NCBI GenBank assembly: GCA_016868035.1
Contig: VGID01000035.1
Span: 1-42,259 of the forward strand
DNA: 42,259 bases
Direction: 5' to 3'
DNA from: Betaproteobacteria bacterium
GTDB taxonomy: Bacteria; Pseudomonadota; Gammaproteobacteria; Burkholderiales; SG8-41
In this document: in pieces, positions 1 to 6,989 of the stretch
Layout of the letters: the number at the start of each line of letters is the position of its first letter
Position numbering within the stretch: the stretch's first letter is position 1
The notes under the pieces: model-generated
Told to the model about the DNA's origin: nothing
Databases searched by the model: none
The model's input: only the letters and a program-made list of their open reading frames with translations
Program-made: the position numbers and the translations under genes

Positions 1-69
1 CGACACCCATTGCTCCAGTTGTTGCCGTTCGCCTTCCCCCAGGTTCACAGCTTGCGCGCGTTTGGGCAT
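1..69 (-). CDS. IS630-type transposase, N-terminal fragment (runs off window)
   Basis: On the minus strand an ATG at 69 opens a frame of 23 codons that leaves the window at position 1. It begins MPKRAQAV and continues with a Glu/Arg/Gln-rich helix ending LEQWV. This resembles the opening of the N-terminal helix-turn-helix of IS630-family transposases (short basic start, then a 'L-x-x-x-E-R-x-x-L-E' helix). The catalytic DDE domain is outside the window, so family assignment rests on 23 residues. The terminal inverted repeat, if the element is complete, should lie in 70-123, but I could not recognise it without the other end. Confidence 0.45.
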   Translation of the reverse strand, partial: MPKRAQAVNLGEGERQQLEQWVS

Positions 70-123
70 GATTGAGCATAGCAACACCCGTCCAGAAGTA
101 CAAGCTATTTCGCGGACAGTGCA

Positions 124-837
124 CTAGAAGCGCAGGCCTTCCTGGTGCTGGCGTGATTCCATCCCGGAAGTGCGCGCCGCGTCCTGGAACAGTTGGCGCA
201 GGCGGACTACCGCCGAGGCCGGACTGGTGAGCACCTTGCGCCCCGGCCTTGCGGGAATGCCGGCCGCGGCGCGAGCCATCGAGAACTGTCCCAGCACCAC
301 CGCGTCGCATTCCGAGAACTCGGCCGCGGCCGCCACGATGAGCCGGTCGTGCTCGTCGGCGTGGCCCTTTTGCAGCGCCGTGATCGCGGCGGGCACCGCG
401 CGCGTCTGGATCGCGAGCTCGGTCCCGCGGTGCGCCGCGAGATCCTCAAGCTCGATCTTGAGCCAAGGGATGCTGGGCTCGAACGTCGCGAGCAGCGCGA
501 TGCGCCTCCCGGCGCCGAGCGCCTCTTCCAGCATCGCTTCGTTGGGCTTGAGCACCGGCACCCGCGCGGCGCGCTTCGCCGCGTCGATCGCTGTGCCGAA
601 CGCAGAGCAGGTGAAGAGCACCGCGTCCGCGCCGCACCCCTCACAATAGCGCGTGAGCGTGACGAAGCGCTCAACGATTGCCGGCGTGATCGCTCCCGCC
701 GCGGCGAGGTCGCCGGAGAGCGAATCCTCGAGCAAATTCGTGGTGCGGGCCTCCGGCCACAACTTCCGGAAAGCCTCCACGATCGGCGCGATCGCGAGCG
801 GCGTTGCGTGTACGAGTGCGATGCGCGGTGCGGTCAT
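124..837 (-). CDS. Asp/Glu/hydantoin racemase superfamily protein
   Basis: 237-residue cytoplasmic protein with the two-lobed Asp/Glu racemase fold. The first catalytic-cysteine motif is intact (TCSAFG, Cys77). The region where the second catalytic cysteine normally stands, after a hydrophobic strand (VVLGQFSMA, about 180-188), has no cysteine. In this family, one-cysteine members such as arylmalonate decarboxylase do not racemise by the classical two-base mechanism, so a decarboxylase or isomerase role is possible. It is transcribed divergently from a Bug receptor gene at 1047, with a 209-bp gap that probably holds both promoters. It sits beside organic-acid uptake genes, which suggests a substrate that is a carboxylic acid rather than an amino acid. 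Substrate unknown. The family call is firm. Confidence 0.8.
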   Translation of the reverse strand: MTAPRIALVHATPLAIAPIVEAFRKLWPEARTTNLLEDSLSGDLAAAGAITPAIVERFVTLTRYCEGCGADAVLFTCSAFGTAIDAAKRAARVPVLKPNEAMLEEALGAGRRIALLATFEPSIPWLKIELEDLAAHRGTELAIQTRAVPAAITALQKGHADEHDRLIVAAAAEFSECDAVVLGQFSMARAAAGIPARPGRKVLTSPASAVVRLRQLFQDAARTSGMESRQHQEGLRF

Positions 838-1046
838 GGGGCGCCCATTGTAGCGGAATGCGGGATTCCGCGCAGGAGACTAGCCGGTCCGGGCCGCCGG
901 GGCGTGGCGAGCCAAGGGCTCCGAACAGGGGGCTCTTGCGCGGCGCGCGCTTCATGTATACGTTTCGTGTGGCGATAGGCGGGACGCAGCCTCGGCGGCG
1001 CGCGCCCGTCCAATGCGAGGCCATACACACACGGAGGAGGCGGTCC

Positions 1047-2039
1047 ATGACAAGAGCATTGATCCCCGGTGTATGCGCCGCGGTCGCGGTCGCGGCCACC
1101 ACGTTGAGCGTTCCCGCGCACGCGCAAGGCGCAGCAGGCGCGTACCCGAACAAGCCGATCCGGTTGATCGTTCCGTATCCACCCGGCGGCGGCAACGACA
1201 CGCTCGCGCGGCTCTTCGGCGCGAAGCTCACGGAAGCGTGGGGCCAGCAGGTGGTGGTGGACAATCGTCCGGGCGCCGGCACGATCATCGGCACCCAGAT
1301 CGCGGCGCGCTCCATCCCTGACGGCTACACCATTTTTCTCTCGTCCATCGCAACGCACGCGATCGCGCCCAATCTCTACAAGAATCCCGGTTTCGATCCC
1401 GTCAAGGATTTCTCGCCGATCACGCTGCTTGCGATCGCGCCGACCGTGCTGTGCGTGAATCCCGCGGTGCCCGCGAAATCGGTGAAGGAATTGATCGCGC
1501 TCGCGAAAGCAAAGCCGGGTGAGCTCAAATTCGCATCCGGCGGCAGCGGCACCCCGCCGCACATGGCGGGCGAGATCTTCGCCGCGATGACGGGCATCAA
1601 GCTTCTGCACGTTCCCTACAAGGGCGGCGGGCCGGCGATCGCGGGGCTCATCGGCGGGGAGACCACCATGATGTTCGACACCGCCGCGTCCATCCTGCCG
1701 CACGTGCGCGCGGGACGGCTGCGGCCGCTGGCGATCGCGCGCGCGCAGCGCCATCCGGAGTATTCGGATATCGCAACGTTCACCGAAGCAGGGGTGTCCG
1801 GATACGAGGTGAACGCGTGGTACTCGATGCACGCGCCGGCAGGCACGCCGAAGTCGGTGGTGGACCGATGGAACAAGGAGCTTGCGCGCATCCTCAAGCT
1901 GCCGGACATCCAGGAGCGGCTCAAGCAGCTCGGCTCGGAGGGCATCGGCAACTCGCCGGAGGAATTCGCCAAGTTCATCCGCGGGGAAAACGCGAAATAC
2001 GCGAAGGCGATCAAGGACGCAGGCGTCAAGGTTGAATGA
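1047..2039 (+). CDS. Bug/TctC-family tripartite tricarboxylate transporter substrate-binding protein
   Basis: 330-residue periplasmic receptor. A Sec signal peptide ends near residue 26 (VPAHA-Q). The mature protein opens with the Bug signature YPNKPIRLIVPYPPGGG and an NRPGAG loop, then the usual PYKGGG hinge near residue 190. Bug proteins bind small carboxylates and hand them to TctAB-type permeases; no tctA or tctB is in the window. I chose ATG 1047 because GGAGGAGG stands just upstream (1033-1040) and the signal peptide starts there; a longer open frame from 804 has no ribosome-binding site. The next gene is a paralogue, so tandem duplication is likely. Ligand cannot be told from sequence. 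Confidence 0.93.
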   Translation: MTRALIPGVCAAVAVAATTLSVPAHAQGAAGAYPNKPIRLIVPYPPGGGNDTLARLFGAKLTEAWGQQVVVDNRPGAGTIIGTQIAARSIPDGYTIFLSSIATHAIAPNLYKNPGFDPVKDFSPITLLAIAPTVLCVNPAVPAKSVKELIALAKAKPGELKFASGGSGTPPHMAGEIFAAMTGIKLLHVPYKGGGPAIAGLIGGETTMMFDTAASILPHVRAGRLRPLAIARAQRHPEYSDIATFTEAGVSGYEVNAWYSMHAPAGTPKSVVDRWNKELARILKLPDIQERLKQLGSEGIGNSPEEFAKFIRGENAKYAKAIKDAGVKVE

Positions 2040-2074
2040 CGAGTGATCGAGGGATGAGGACGGAGGGATGAGGG
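2037..2074 (+). repeat. Short heptad-like repeat between two Bug genes
   Basis: Immediately after the stop of the first Bug gene the gap is made of degenerate 7-bp units (GAGGGAT, GAGGACG, GAGGGAT, GAGGGAT). The last unit contains the ATG of the next gene at 2075, so the repeat also supplies the GA-rich ribosome-binding stretch. It is the single-armed, short form of the period-7 elements described at other gaps. Confidence 0.55.
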
Positions 2075-3058
2075 ATGAAGATCCGTGACAAACGTTTTGT
2101 CGTCGCGTTGGGAGGCATGATGCTGGCGGGGCTGTTGCCAGCCACGCCAGTATGGGCGCAGGGCTATCCGACGAAAACGGTGCGCATCCTGGTCGGGTTT
2201 GCGCCAGGTGGCGGCACCGACATCATGGCGCGGGCCCTCGCGACCAAGTTGAGCGAATCCATGAAGCAGCCGTTCGTGGTAGAGAATCGCCCCGGCGCGA
2301 ACGCCAACCTCGCCGCCAAGCTCGCCGCCGATTCGCCTGCCGACGGCTATACGGTCCTCTTCATGTCGGTCGCTCACATCATGAGCAAGCCCGTCTACAA
2401 GAACCTCGGCTACGACATCGAGCGCGATCTCGCGCCGATCACGGTGGTTTCGGAAGTATCGAACGTGCTCGCGGCCCATCCCGCGCTGCCGGCGAAGACG
2501 GTAAAGGAGCTCGTCGCGCTCGCGAAAGCCAAGCCCGGCGAGCTCACCTACGCGAGTTCCGGTGTCGGCAGTCCCGAGCACTTCGCCGGGGAATTGTTCA
2601 AGATGATGACGGGGACCAACCTCCTGATGGTCCCGTACAAGGGCGGCGGGCCGATCGCGATTGATCTCATGGCGGGCCACGTGATGACGAGCTTCAGCAC
2701 GATGCCGCCGATCATTCCGCACGTGCGGGCGGGACGCGTGCGCGCGATTGCGGTGACGAAGGAGCAGCGGGCGTCGGTCCTCCCCGACGTGCCGACGATC
2801 GCGGAGGCGGGCGTCCGGGGCTACGCGATGAGCACGTGGTACGGGGCGGTCGTGCCGGCGAAGACGCCGCGCGACGTCGTGACGCGGCTCAACCAGGAGA
2901 TGCTGAAGGCGCTCGCGCTGCCGGACGTGAAGGAGCGGCTTGCCTCGCTTGGCGCGGACATCGTCGCGAGCAGCCCGGAGCAGACGGCGGCGTTCTTCAA
3001 GACCGAGCTGGAGAAGTACACGAAGGTGGCAAACGCGGCGAAGATCCGCGCCGACTAG
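2075..3058 (+). CDS. Bug/TctC-family tripartite tricarboxylate transporter substrate-binding protein
   Basis: 327-residue periplasmic receptor. Signal peptide of about 28 residues ends VWA-Q, followed by the Bug opening GYPTKTVRILVGFAPGGG and NRPGAN loop; the MVPYKGGGP hinge lies near residue 190. It follows the first Bug gene after 35 bp on the same strand, so the two are probably co-transcribed. The two receptors differ throughout, so they may bind different acids or serve different permeases. Downstream, after a heptad repeat, lies the sugar-acid kinase gene at 3182. The start ATG lies in a repeat unit (GAGGGATGAAG), an unusual arrangement in which a repeat makes the translation start. Confidence 0.93.
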   Translation: MKIRDKRFVVALGGMMLAGLLPATPVWAQGYPTKTVRILVGFAPGGGTDIMARALATKLSESMKQPFVVENRPGANANLAAKLAADSPADGYTVLFMSVAHIMSKPVYKNLGYDIERDLAPITVVSEVSNVLAAHPALPAKTVKELVALAKAKPGELTYASSGVGSPEHFAGELFKMMTGTNLLMVPYKGGGPIAIDLMAGHVMTSFSTMPPIIPHVRAGRVRAIAVTKEQRASVLPDVPTIAEAGVRGYAMSTWYGAVVPAKTPRDVVTRLNQEMLKALALPDVKERLASLGADIVASSPEQTAAFFKTELEKYTKVANAAKIRAD

Positions 3059-3065
3059 AAAGCGC

Positions 3066-3158
3066 GTGACTGGTGATGGGTGATGGGTAATCCGCAAGGC
3101 GCAGCATTTCCCGGCGTATCCTGTCGGCCCATTACCCATTTCCCATTCCCCATTACCG
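3066..3158. repeat. Period-7 inverted element A
   Basis: Left arm TGGTGATGGGTGATGGGTAA (3071-3090) is built of GTRA every 7 bp. The right arm at about 3129-3158 has CCATTACC, CCATTTCC, CCATTCCC and CATTACC units, broadly the reverse complement. The spacer is about 38 bp. It begins 8 bp after the stop of the second Bug gene. Same grammar as the elements at 15.5, 16, 18, 21.7, 24.8, 28.1, 31.1 and 33.1 kb. Confidence 0.75.
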
Positions 3159-3181
3159 GAGCAATTCGGCGATAGACCGAA

Positions 3182-4465
3182 ATGAGCCTGCTGCTCGGCT
3201 GCATCGCGGACGACTTCACCGGCGCGACCGATCTCGCCAACACCCTCACGCGCCAAGGGATGGCCACGGTCGTGCTGCTCGGTGTGCCGCGCGCGGAGGC
3301 CGCCGTGCCGGACGCCGATGCGATCGTGGTCGCGCTCAAGTCGCGCTCGAACCCGGTGGCGGAAGCGGTGGAGATGTCGCTCGCCTCGCTCGCGTGGCTG
3401 CAGCGCACCGGTGCGCGGCAGATTTTCTTCAAGTACTGCTCGACCTTCGATTCCACCGACGCCGGCAACATCGGGCCGGTCGCGGAGGCGCTGCTCGAGG
3501 CGCTGGGGGCGGAATTTACCGTGGCCTGCCCGGCTTTCCCGACCAATCATCGCACCGTGTACCGGGGCTATCTCTTCGTGGGCGACGTGCCGCTCTCGGA
3601 GTCGAGCATGCGCGAGCATCCGCTGACGCCGATGACCGATTCCAATTTGGTCCGCGTCCTGCAGCGCCAGTCGAAGGGAAAAATCGGCCTGATCGCGTTC
3701 GAGACCGTGGAGCAGGGGTCCGGGGCGATTCGATCGGCGATCGGGCGCCTGCGCGCCGAAGGCGTGCGCGTTGCGATCGTGGACGCGATCACGGACGCGC
3801 ATCTGCTTTCGATCGGCGCCGCATGCCACGATTCCATGCTGATCACGGGCGGATCGGGAATCGCGCTCGGGTTGCCGGAAAACTTCCGCCGCGCGGGTTT
3901 GCTCGAGGCACGTGAGGCCGATACGCTGCCTGCGGTGAATGGTCACGCCGCGGTGCTGGCGGGCAGCTGCTCGGCGGCGACCCGGCGCCAAGTCGGCCGG
4001 ATGAAGCAGCGTTGCCCGTGGCTGCAGCTCGATCCGCGCTCTCTGCACGACGGCGATCAGCCGGTGAAGAAAGCGCTGGAGTGGGCAGCCTCGCGTTTGG
4101 GTGCCGATCCGGTGCTGATCTACTCCACTGCGGAGCCCGCGGTGATCGAGCAGGCGCAGGTGGAACTGGGGCGCGAGCGCGCCGGGCAGTTGGTGGAGGC
4201 GGCGATGGGGAAAATCGCGCAAGGCCTCGTCCGGATGGGCGTGCACCGGCTGGTGGTGGCGGGGGGCGAGACTTCCGGCGCGGTCGTCACGGCCCTCGGC
4301 ATAGAAGGGCTGCGGGTGGGCGCCGAAATTGATCCCGGCGTGCCGTGGACGGCAAGCATCGGCGAGGCTGCGCTTGCGCTCGCGCTCAAGTCGGGCAACT
4401 TCGGCGCCGACGATTTCTTCCTCAAGGCGTTTGAAAAGCTTGAAACCGCCGATGAGCGCCGATAA
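3182..4465 (+). CDS. otnK: Four-carbon acid sugar kinase (3-oxo-tetronate kinase family)
   Basis: 427-residue cytoplasmic kinase, full length for the DUF1537/OtnK family. The N-terminal sugar-acid-binding motif is clear (GCIADDFTGATDLANTL, residues 6-22), and the C-terminal ATP-binding part carries VAGGETSGAV near residue 360 and DPGVPW near 390. In the known pathway OtnK phosphorylates 3-oxo-tetronate (from L-threonate or related acids) to the 4-phosphate, which OtnC decarboxylates to dihydroxyacetone phosphate; a class II aldolase of the OtnC type lies at 6320. The gene ends oddly: its last residues and TAA lie in a repeat of CGCCGATGAA-like units, so the C-terminus ADERR is repeat-encoded. 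D- versus L-tetronate preference is not resolvable here. Confidence 0.92.
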   Translation: MSLLLGCIADDFTGATDLANTLTRQGMATVVLLGVPRAEAAVPDADAIVVALKSRSNPVAEAVEMSLASLAWLQRTGARQIFFKYCSTFDSTDAGNIGPVAEALLEALGAEFTVACPAFPTNHRTVYRGYLFVGDVPLSESSMREHPLTPMTDSNLVRVLQRQSKGKIGLIAFETVEQGSGAIRSAIGRLRAEGVRVAIVDAITDAHLLSIGAACHDSMLITGGSGIALGLPENFRRAGLLEAREADTLPAVNGHAAVLAGSCSAATRRQVGRMKQRCPWLQLDPRSLHDGDQPVKKALEWAASRLGADPVLIYSTAEPAVIEQAQVELGRERAGQLVEAAMGKIAQGLVRMGVHRLVVAGGETSGAVVTALGIEGLRVGAEIDPGVPWTASIGEAALALALKSGNFGADDFFLKAFEKLETADERR

Positions 4466-4580
4466 ACGCGGAAAAAAATCAAAACCATTAGCCACAGAGA
4501 CCACAGAGGACACAGAGGAAAAGCGAAAGGTAGTTTTACGATTCACCACGGGTTCTCTACCGCCGATGAACGCAGATAGA
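4449..4580. repeat. Mixed short-repeat gap (CGCCGATGAA-type and CCACAGAGG-type)
   Basis: CCGCCGATGAGCGCCGATAA overlaps the 3' end of the kinase gene. Then come CCACAGAGACCACAGAGGA and ACACAGAGG units (4491-4519), and a second CCGCCGATGAACGCAGATAG (4561-4580). The same two motifs return at 6278-6305, 16042-16054 and 23428-23577. No gene is visible in this gap. Confidence 0.6.
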
Positions 4581-4609
4581 TTCGAATCGGCAAGACCGAA
4601 GGGGAGATT

Positions 4610-5101
4610 TTGGACACCAATGGGCTGGAAGTAATCGCGCAGATCGCGCTCGGTCTGGCGGGGTTCTCGGGCGTGATGATCGCGCTCGCTCGCCCGTCCG
4701 GTGGATTCGATCCGGTGGAGAGCTTCAGGCTGCGCGCCTTGATCTACGCCAGCTTCGGCGCCATGTTCCTCGCGATCATTCCGTTCGCCGTGTTCGGCGG
4801 ACCATGGTCGGAGGCGACGTCGTGGCGGGTGCTCGGGGCGGTCATGGCCGTGTACACAGGCGCCGGACTCCTCGATTTGCCGCGCCGTGCGTTCCGGCTA
4901 AGACGCGTAGATCCGGAGCAATTCCCCTTGCCGCTGGTCGTAATCCAGTTCGGAACGCATGTGGTCACGTTTCTGTTCGCCCTGGTCGTTCTCTTCGGGC
5001 TGACGGAATACCGGGCGAACGCGTACGTCATGGCGCTCGTGTTGATGCTGCTGCACGGGGCCATCGCGTTCGTGCGGGTGCTGATGTACAGGAGAAGTTG
5101 A
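4610..5101 (+). CDS. Five-helix integral membrane protein of unknown function
   Basis: 163 residues, almost entirely hydrophobic. Probable membrane helices are at about 7-26, 43-63, 73-90, 109-130 and 137-157, with short basic loops (RRAFRLRR near 92-99). The start is TTG at 4610, chosen because AGGGGAG stands 4-11 bp upstream and the first helix begins directly after it; no ATG gives the whole first helix. I do not recognise a family. It is followed after 105 bp by a second small membrane protein, and the pair lies between otnK and a thioesterase. Being membrane proteins of unknown role inside a sugar-acid cluster they might assist transport, but that is only position. Confidence 0.65.
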   Translation: MDTNGLEVIAQIALGLAGFSGVMIALARPSGGFDPVESFRLRALIYASFGAMFLAIIPFAVFGGPWSEATSWRVLGAVMAVYTGAGLLDLPRRAFRLRRVDPEQFPLPLVVIQFGTHVVTFLFALVVLFGLTEYRANAYVMALVLMLLHGAIAFVRVLMYRRS

Positions 5102-5206
5102 CCGTGTTGCACGGCATTCTTTGGGCGGGGAGGAAGGCCGCCGTGCCTGCGGCCTGCCCGATGGCTGCGTTATCCTGTGACCGACTCGGCCCCGTAGGAG
5201 GCGTGG

Positions 5207-5539
5207 ATGACTGAAACGGGGAACGGCGACGAGAGCCTGCGCCTCTCCATCCTGCTCGCGCAGTACGAGGCCTGCGTCGCACATCATCTGGGCTTCTACA
5301 GCCTCATCTGGCAGGTTCCTGCCGTCGCGGTCGTGATCGGAGGCGGACTGGCTACCATCGTATTCGGCACCGAAATGTTACCGGCGGTCCGCATCCTCGT
5401 CTTGCTCCTGGGGACGGCCTTGATGGTGGGGATGACGGTGGCTTTCGAGCGGTTCAGGATGTTCCAGTACCGCAGGCGCAGGGATTTGAAGGACCTGGAA
5501 GCGGAGCTGGCGGCGTTCGGGGCCCGGCGCCTGACCTAG
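5207..5539 (+). CDS. Small membrane protein, probably the first part of a TAG-interrupted gene
   Basis: 110 residues to a TAG at 5537-5539. GGAGG precedes ATG 5207. Two membrane helices at about 28-50 and 59-80 are followed by a cytoplasmic helix rich in Arg, Glu and Leu (RRRRDLKDLEAELAAFGARRL). The frame does not end as coding sequence does: after the TAG the same frame stays open for 61 more codons with good codon bias and another membrane helix (see 5540-5725). The natural protein is therefore probably about 171 residues. Function unknown. It lies between another membrane protein and a thioesterase gene. Confidence 0.6.
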   Translation: MTETGNGDESLRLSILLAQYEACVAHHLGFYSLIWQVPAVAVVIGGGLATIVFGTEMLPAVRILVLLLGTALMVGMTVAFERFRMFQYRRRRDLKDLEAELAAFGARRLT

Positions 5540-5725
5540 GACGGCGGCGAAATCGCGCGCCAGGTGCGCAGCGGCGAACTCGTGATTCGTGGAATCCCGC
5601 TCTACCGCATAGAGGGATTCGGCTTGTTGCACGGCGTAATGTATCTCATGACCGCGGCCCTTTTCATTCTCACCGTGCTGGCGATCGCGGCGTTCTACGA
5701 CAAGGGGTCCCTTGCCGGCTACTGA
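5540..5725 (+). pseudogene. In-frame continuation of the 5207 gene beyond an amber codon
   Basis: Directly after TAG 5537-5539 the same frame reads DGGEIARQVRSGELVIRG..., then a hydrophobic stretch containing LMTAALFILTVLAIAAFY, and stops at TGA 5723-5725, six bases before the next gene's ATG. Composition and hydropathy look coding. Either a nonsense mutation split one gene, or this is a separate short gene starting at GTG 5564. I favour the first because no ribosome-binding site precedes 5564 and the frame is identical. Confidence 0.5.
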
Positions 5726-5730
5726 CCCGG

Positions 5731-6195
5731 ATGGCGAATATGACAACGGATGCATATCGGCAGGCGTTCGTGGTCCGCTGGGGCGATCTCGACGCCAACG
5801 GGCACATGAAGAACACCGCGTTCCTCGACGTGTGTGTCGATACGAGGTTCGGCTACTTCGCTTCGCGCGGGCTGAAACCTGCGGAGTTCGCGAAACTGCG
5901 CATCGGCCCGGTGGTCCGCCGCGACGAGGTGGACTACTATCGCGAGCTGCGATTTCTCGATCCGTTCACGGTGGACATCGAGCTGGCGGGACTCAGCGAG
6001 GACGCTTCGCGTTTTGCCATCCAGAACCGCATTTTCCGCGACGACGGCAGCCTCGCCGCAAAGGTGGTCTCGAGCGGTGGCTGGCTCGACCTGGACGGCA
6101 GGCGCCTGGTCGCTCCCCCGCGGCTGATTCTCGATGCGCTGTCCGAGCTGCCGAGGACGGACGGGTTCGAGCAGCTGAAATCGAGTGTCCGTTGA
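5731..6195 (+). CDS. Hotdog-fold acyl-CoA thioesterase (4HBT family)
   Basis: 154-residue cytoplasmic enzyme of 4-hydroxybenzoyl-CoA thioesterase-type length. The diagnostic motif RWGDLDANGHMKN (16-28) contains the conserved Asp of the active-site helix (Asp21) and the GH turn. Members hydrolyse short or aromatic acyl-CoA esters. It starts six bases after the previous frame's TGA and is followed by the class II aldolase gene, so it is probably in the same transcript. Its role beside a tetronate pathway is unclear; it may free CoA from an acid imported by the neighbouring receptors. ATG 5740 is an alternative start. Confidence 0.82.
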   Translation: MANMTTDAYRQAFVVRWGDLDANGHMKNTAFLDVCVDTRFGYFASRGLKPAEFAKLRIGPVVRRDEVDYYRELRFLDPFTVDIELAGLSEDASRFAIQNRIFRDDGSLAAKVVSSGGWLDLDGRRLVAPPRLILDALSELPRTDGFEQLKSSVR

Positions 6196-6214
6196 CCACG
6201 AACAAGGCAGAAGG

Positions 6215-6306
6215 ATGAAGGATGAGGGAGGAGTGACGACGGATGAAATCCTGGCGCCTTGGCGGCTCCATTCGATCGGCGTTCATCGGCGTTCATCGGC
6301 GGTTGG
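6215..6306. repeat. Short-repeat gap before the aldolase gene
   Basis: AAGGATGAAGGATGAGGGAGG (period 7) is followed by GGCGCCTTGGCGGC (also seen near 30.08 and 30.44 kb) and by CGGCGTTCATCGGCGTTCAT plus CGGCGG (period 10), the reverse complement of the CGCCGATGAA units at 4449 and 4561. No gene is seen. Confidence 0.55.
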
Positions 6307-6319
6307 AAAAGGGTCTTGA

Positions 6320-6952
6320 ATGAACGAAAATACCCTGCGGGAGCAGATCTCCCTCATCGGAAAATCCCTCTACGACCGCGGGCTTGCGCACGGGAGCGCC
6401 GGCAACATCAGCGTGAAGCTCGCCGACGGCTGGCTGATGACTCCGACCAGCTCGAGCATGGGGCGGCTCGATCCGGCGCGCATCTCACGGCTCGACGCGA
6501 ATGGCAGCCTGGTCTCGGGCGACAAGCCCTCGAAAGAGACGTTCCTGCACATCGCGATGTACCGGGAGCGTCCGACCAGCGGGGCGGTGGTACACCTGCA
6601 CTCGGTGCACTCGGTCGCGGTTTCCTGTCTCGACGGGCTCGATCCGCAGGATGTTTTCCCGCCGATCACGGCGTACGCCGTCATGCAGGTGGGCAAGCTC
6701 GCGCTGGTGCCGTATTACCCGCCGGGGGACGAGTCGCTCGTCGAGGCGGTACGCAAGGTCGCCGGCAAGCACCACGCCGTGCTGCTCGCCAACCACGGCC
6801 CGGTCGTCGCGGGCTCATCGCTCGACGCGGCCGTGAACGCGATCGAGGAACTCGAGCAGACCGCGCAGCTCCATCTTCTGCTGCAAGGCCGCCCGACGCG
6901 CCTGCTCACGCCCGCGCAGGTGGCCGAGCTGAACCGCCGCTTTCCGAATTGA
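6320..6952 (+). CDS. otnC: Class II aldolase/decarboxylase, 3-oxo-tetronate 4-phosphate decarboxylase type
   Basis: 210 residues, the usual OtnC length. The class II aldolase features are all present: AHGSAGNIS (23-31) and TPTSSSMG (41-48) for phosphate binding, a KET motif with Glu73 as the likely catalytic acid, and zinc-ligand histidines His92 and His94 (VHLHSVHS) and His159 (ANHGP). OtnC decarboxylates the OtnK product to dihydroxyacetone phosphate, so this gene and the kinase at 3182 are consecutive steps although three genes lie between them. AAAAGGG upstream fits ATG 6320. A fuculose-aldolase-like or other sugar-phosphate activity cannot be excluded, but pairing with OtnK makes OtnC the best call. 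Confidence 0.88.
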   Translation: MNENTLREQISLIGKSLYDRGLAHGSAGNISVKLADGWLMTPTSSSMGRLDPARISRLDANGSLVSGDKPSKETFLHIAMYRERPTSGAVVHLHSVHSVAVSCLDGLDPQDVFPPITAYAVMQVGKLALVPYYPPGDESLVEAVRKVAGKHHAVLLANHGPVVAGSSLDAAVNAIEELEQTAQLHLLLQGRPTRLLTPAQVAELNRRFPN

Positions 6953-6989
6953 TGAAGGTCCCGGCGCCCGGTATGGCGCCGCTACGCCC

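Noticed and set aside
1616-4549. A nearly 1000-codon open frame on the minus strand across two Bug genes and otnK
   Set aside because: It is antisense to three well-supported genes, is Arg/His-rich without any domain, and is a product of high GC third positions.
5537-5539. TAG as pyrrolysine codon
   Set aside because: No pyl genes in the window and nothing in the protein suggests a methyltransferase; a nonsense mutation is simpler.
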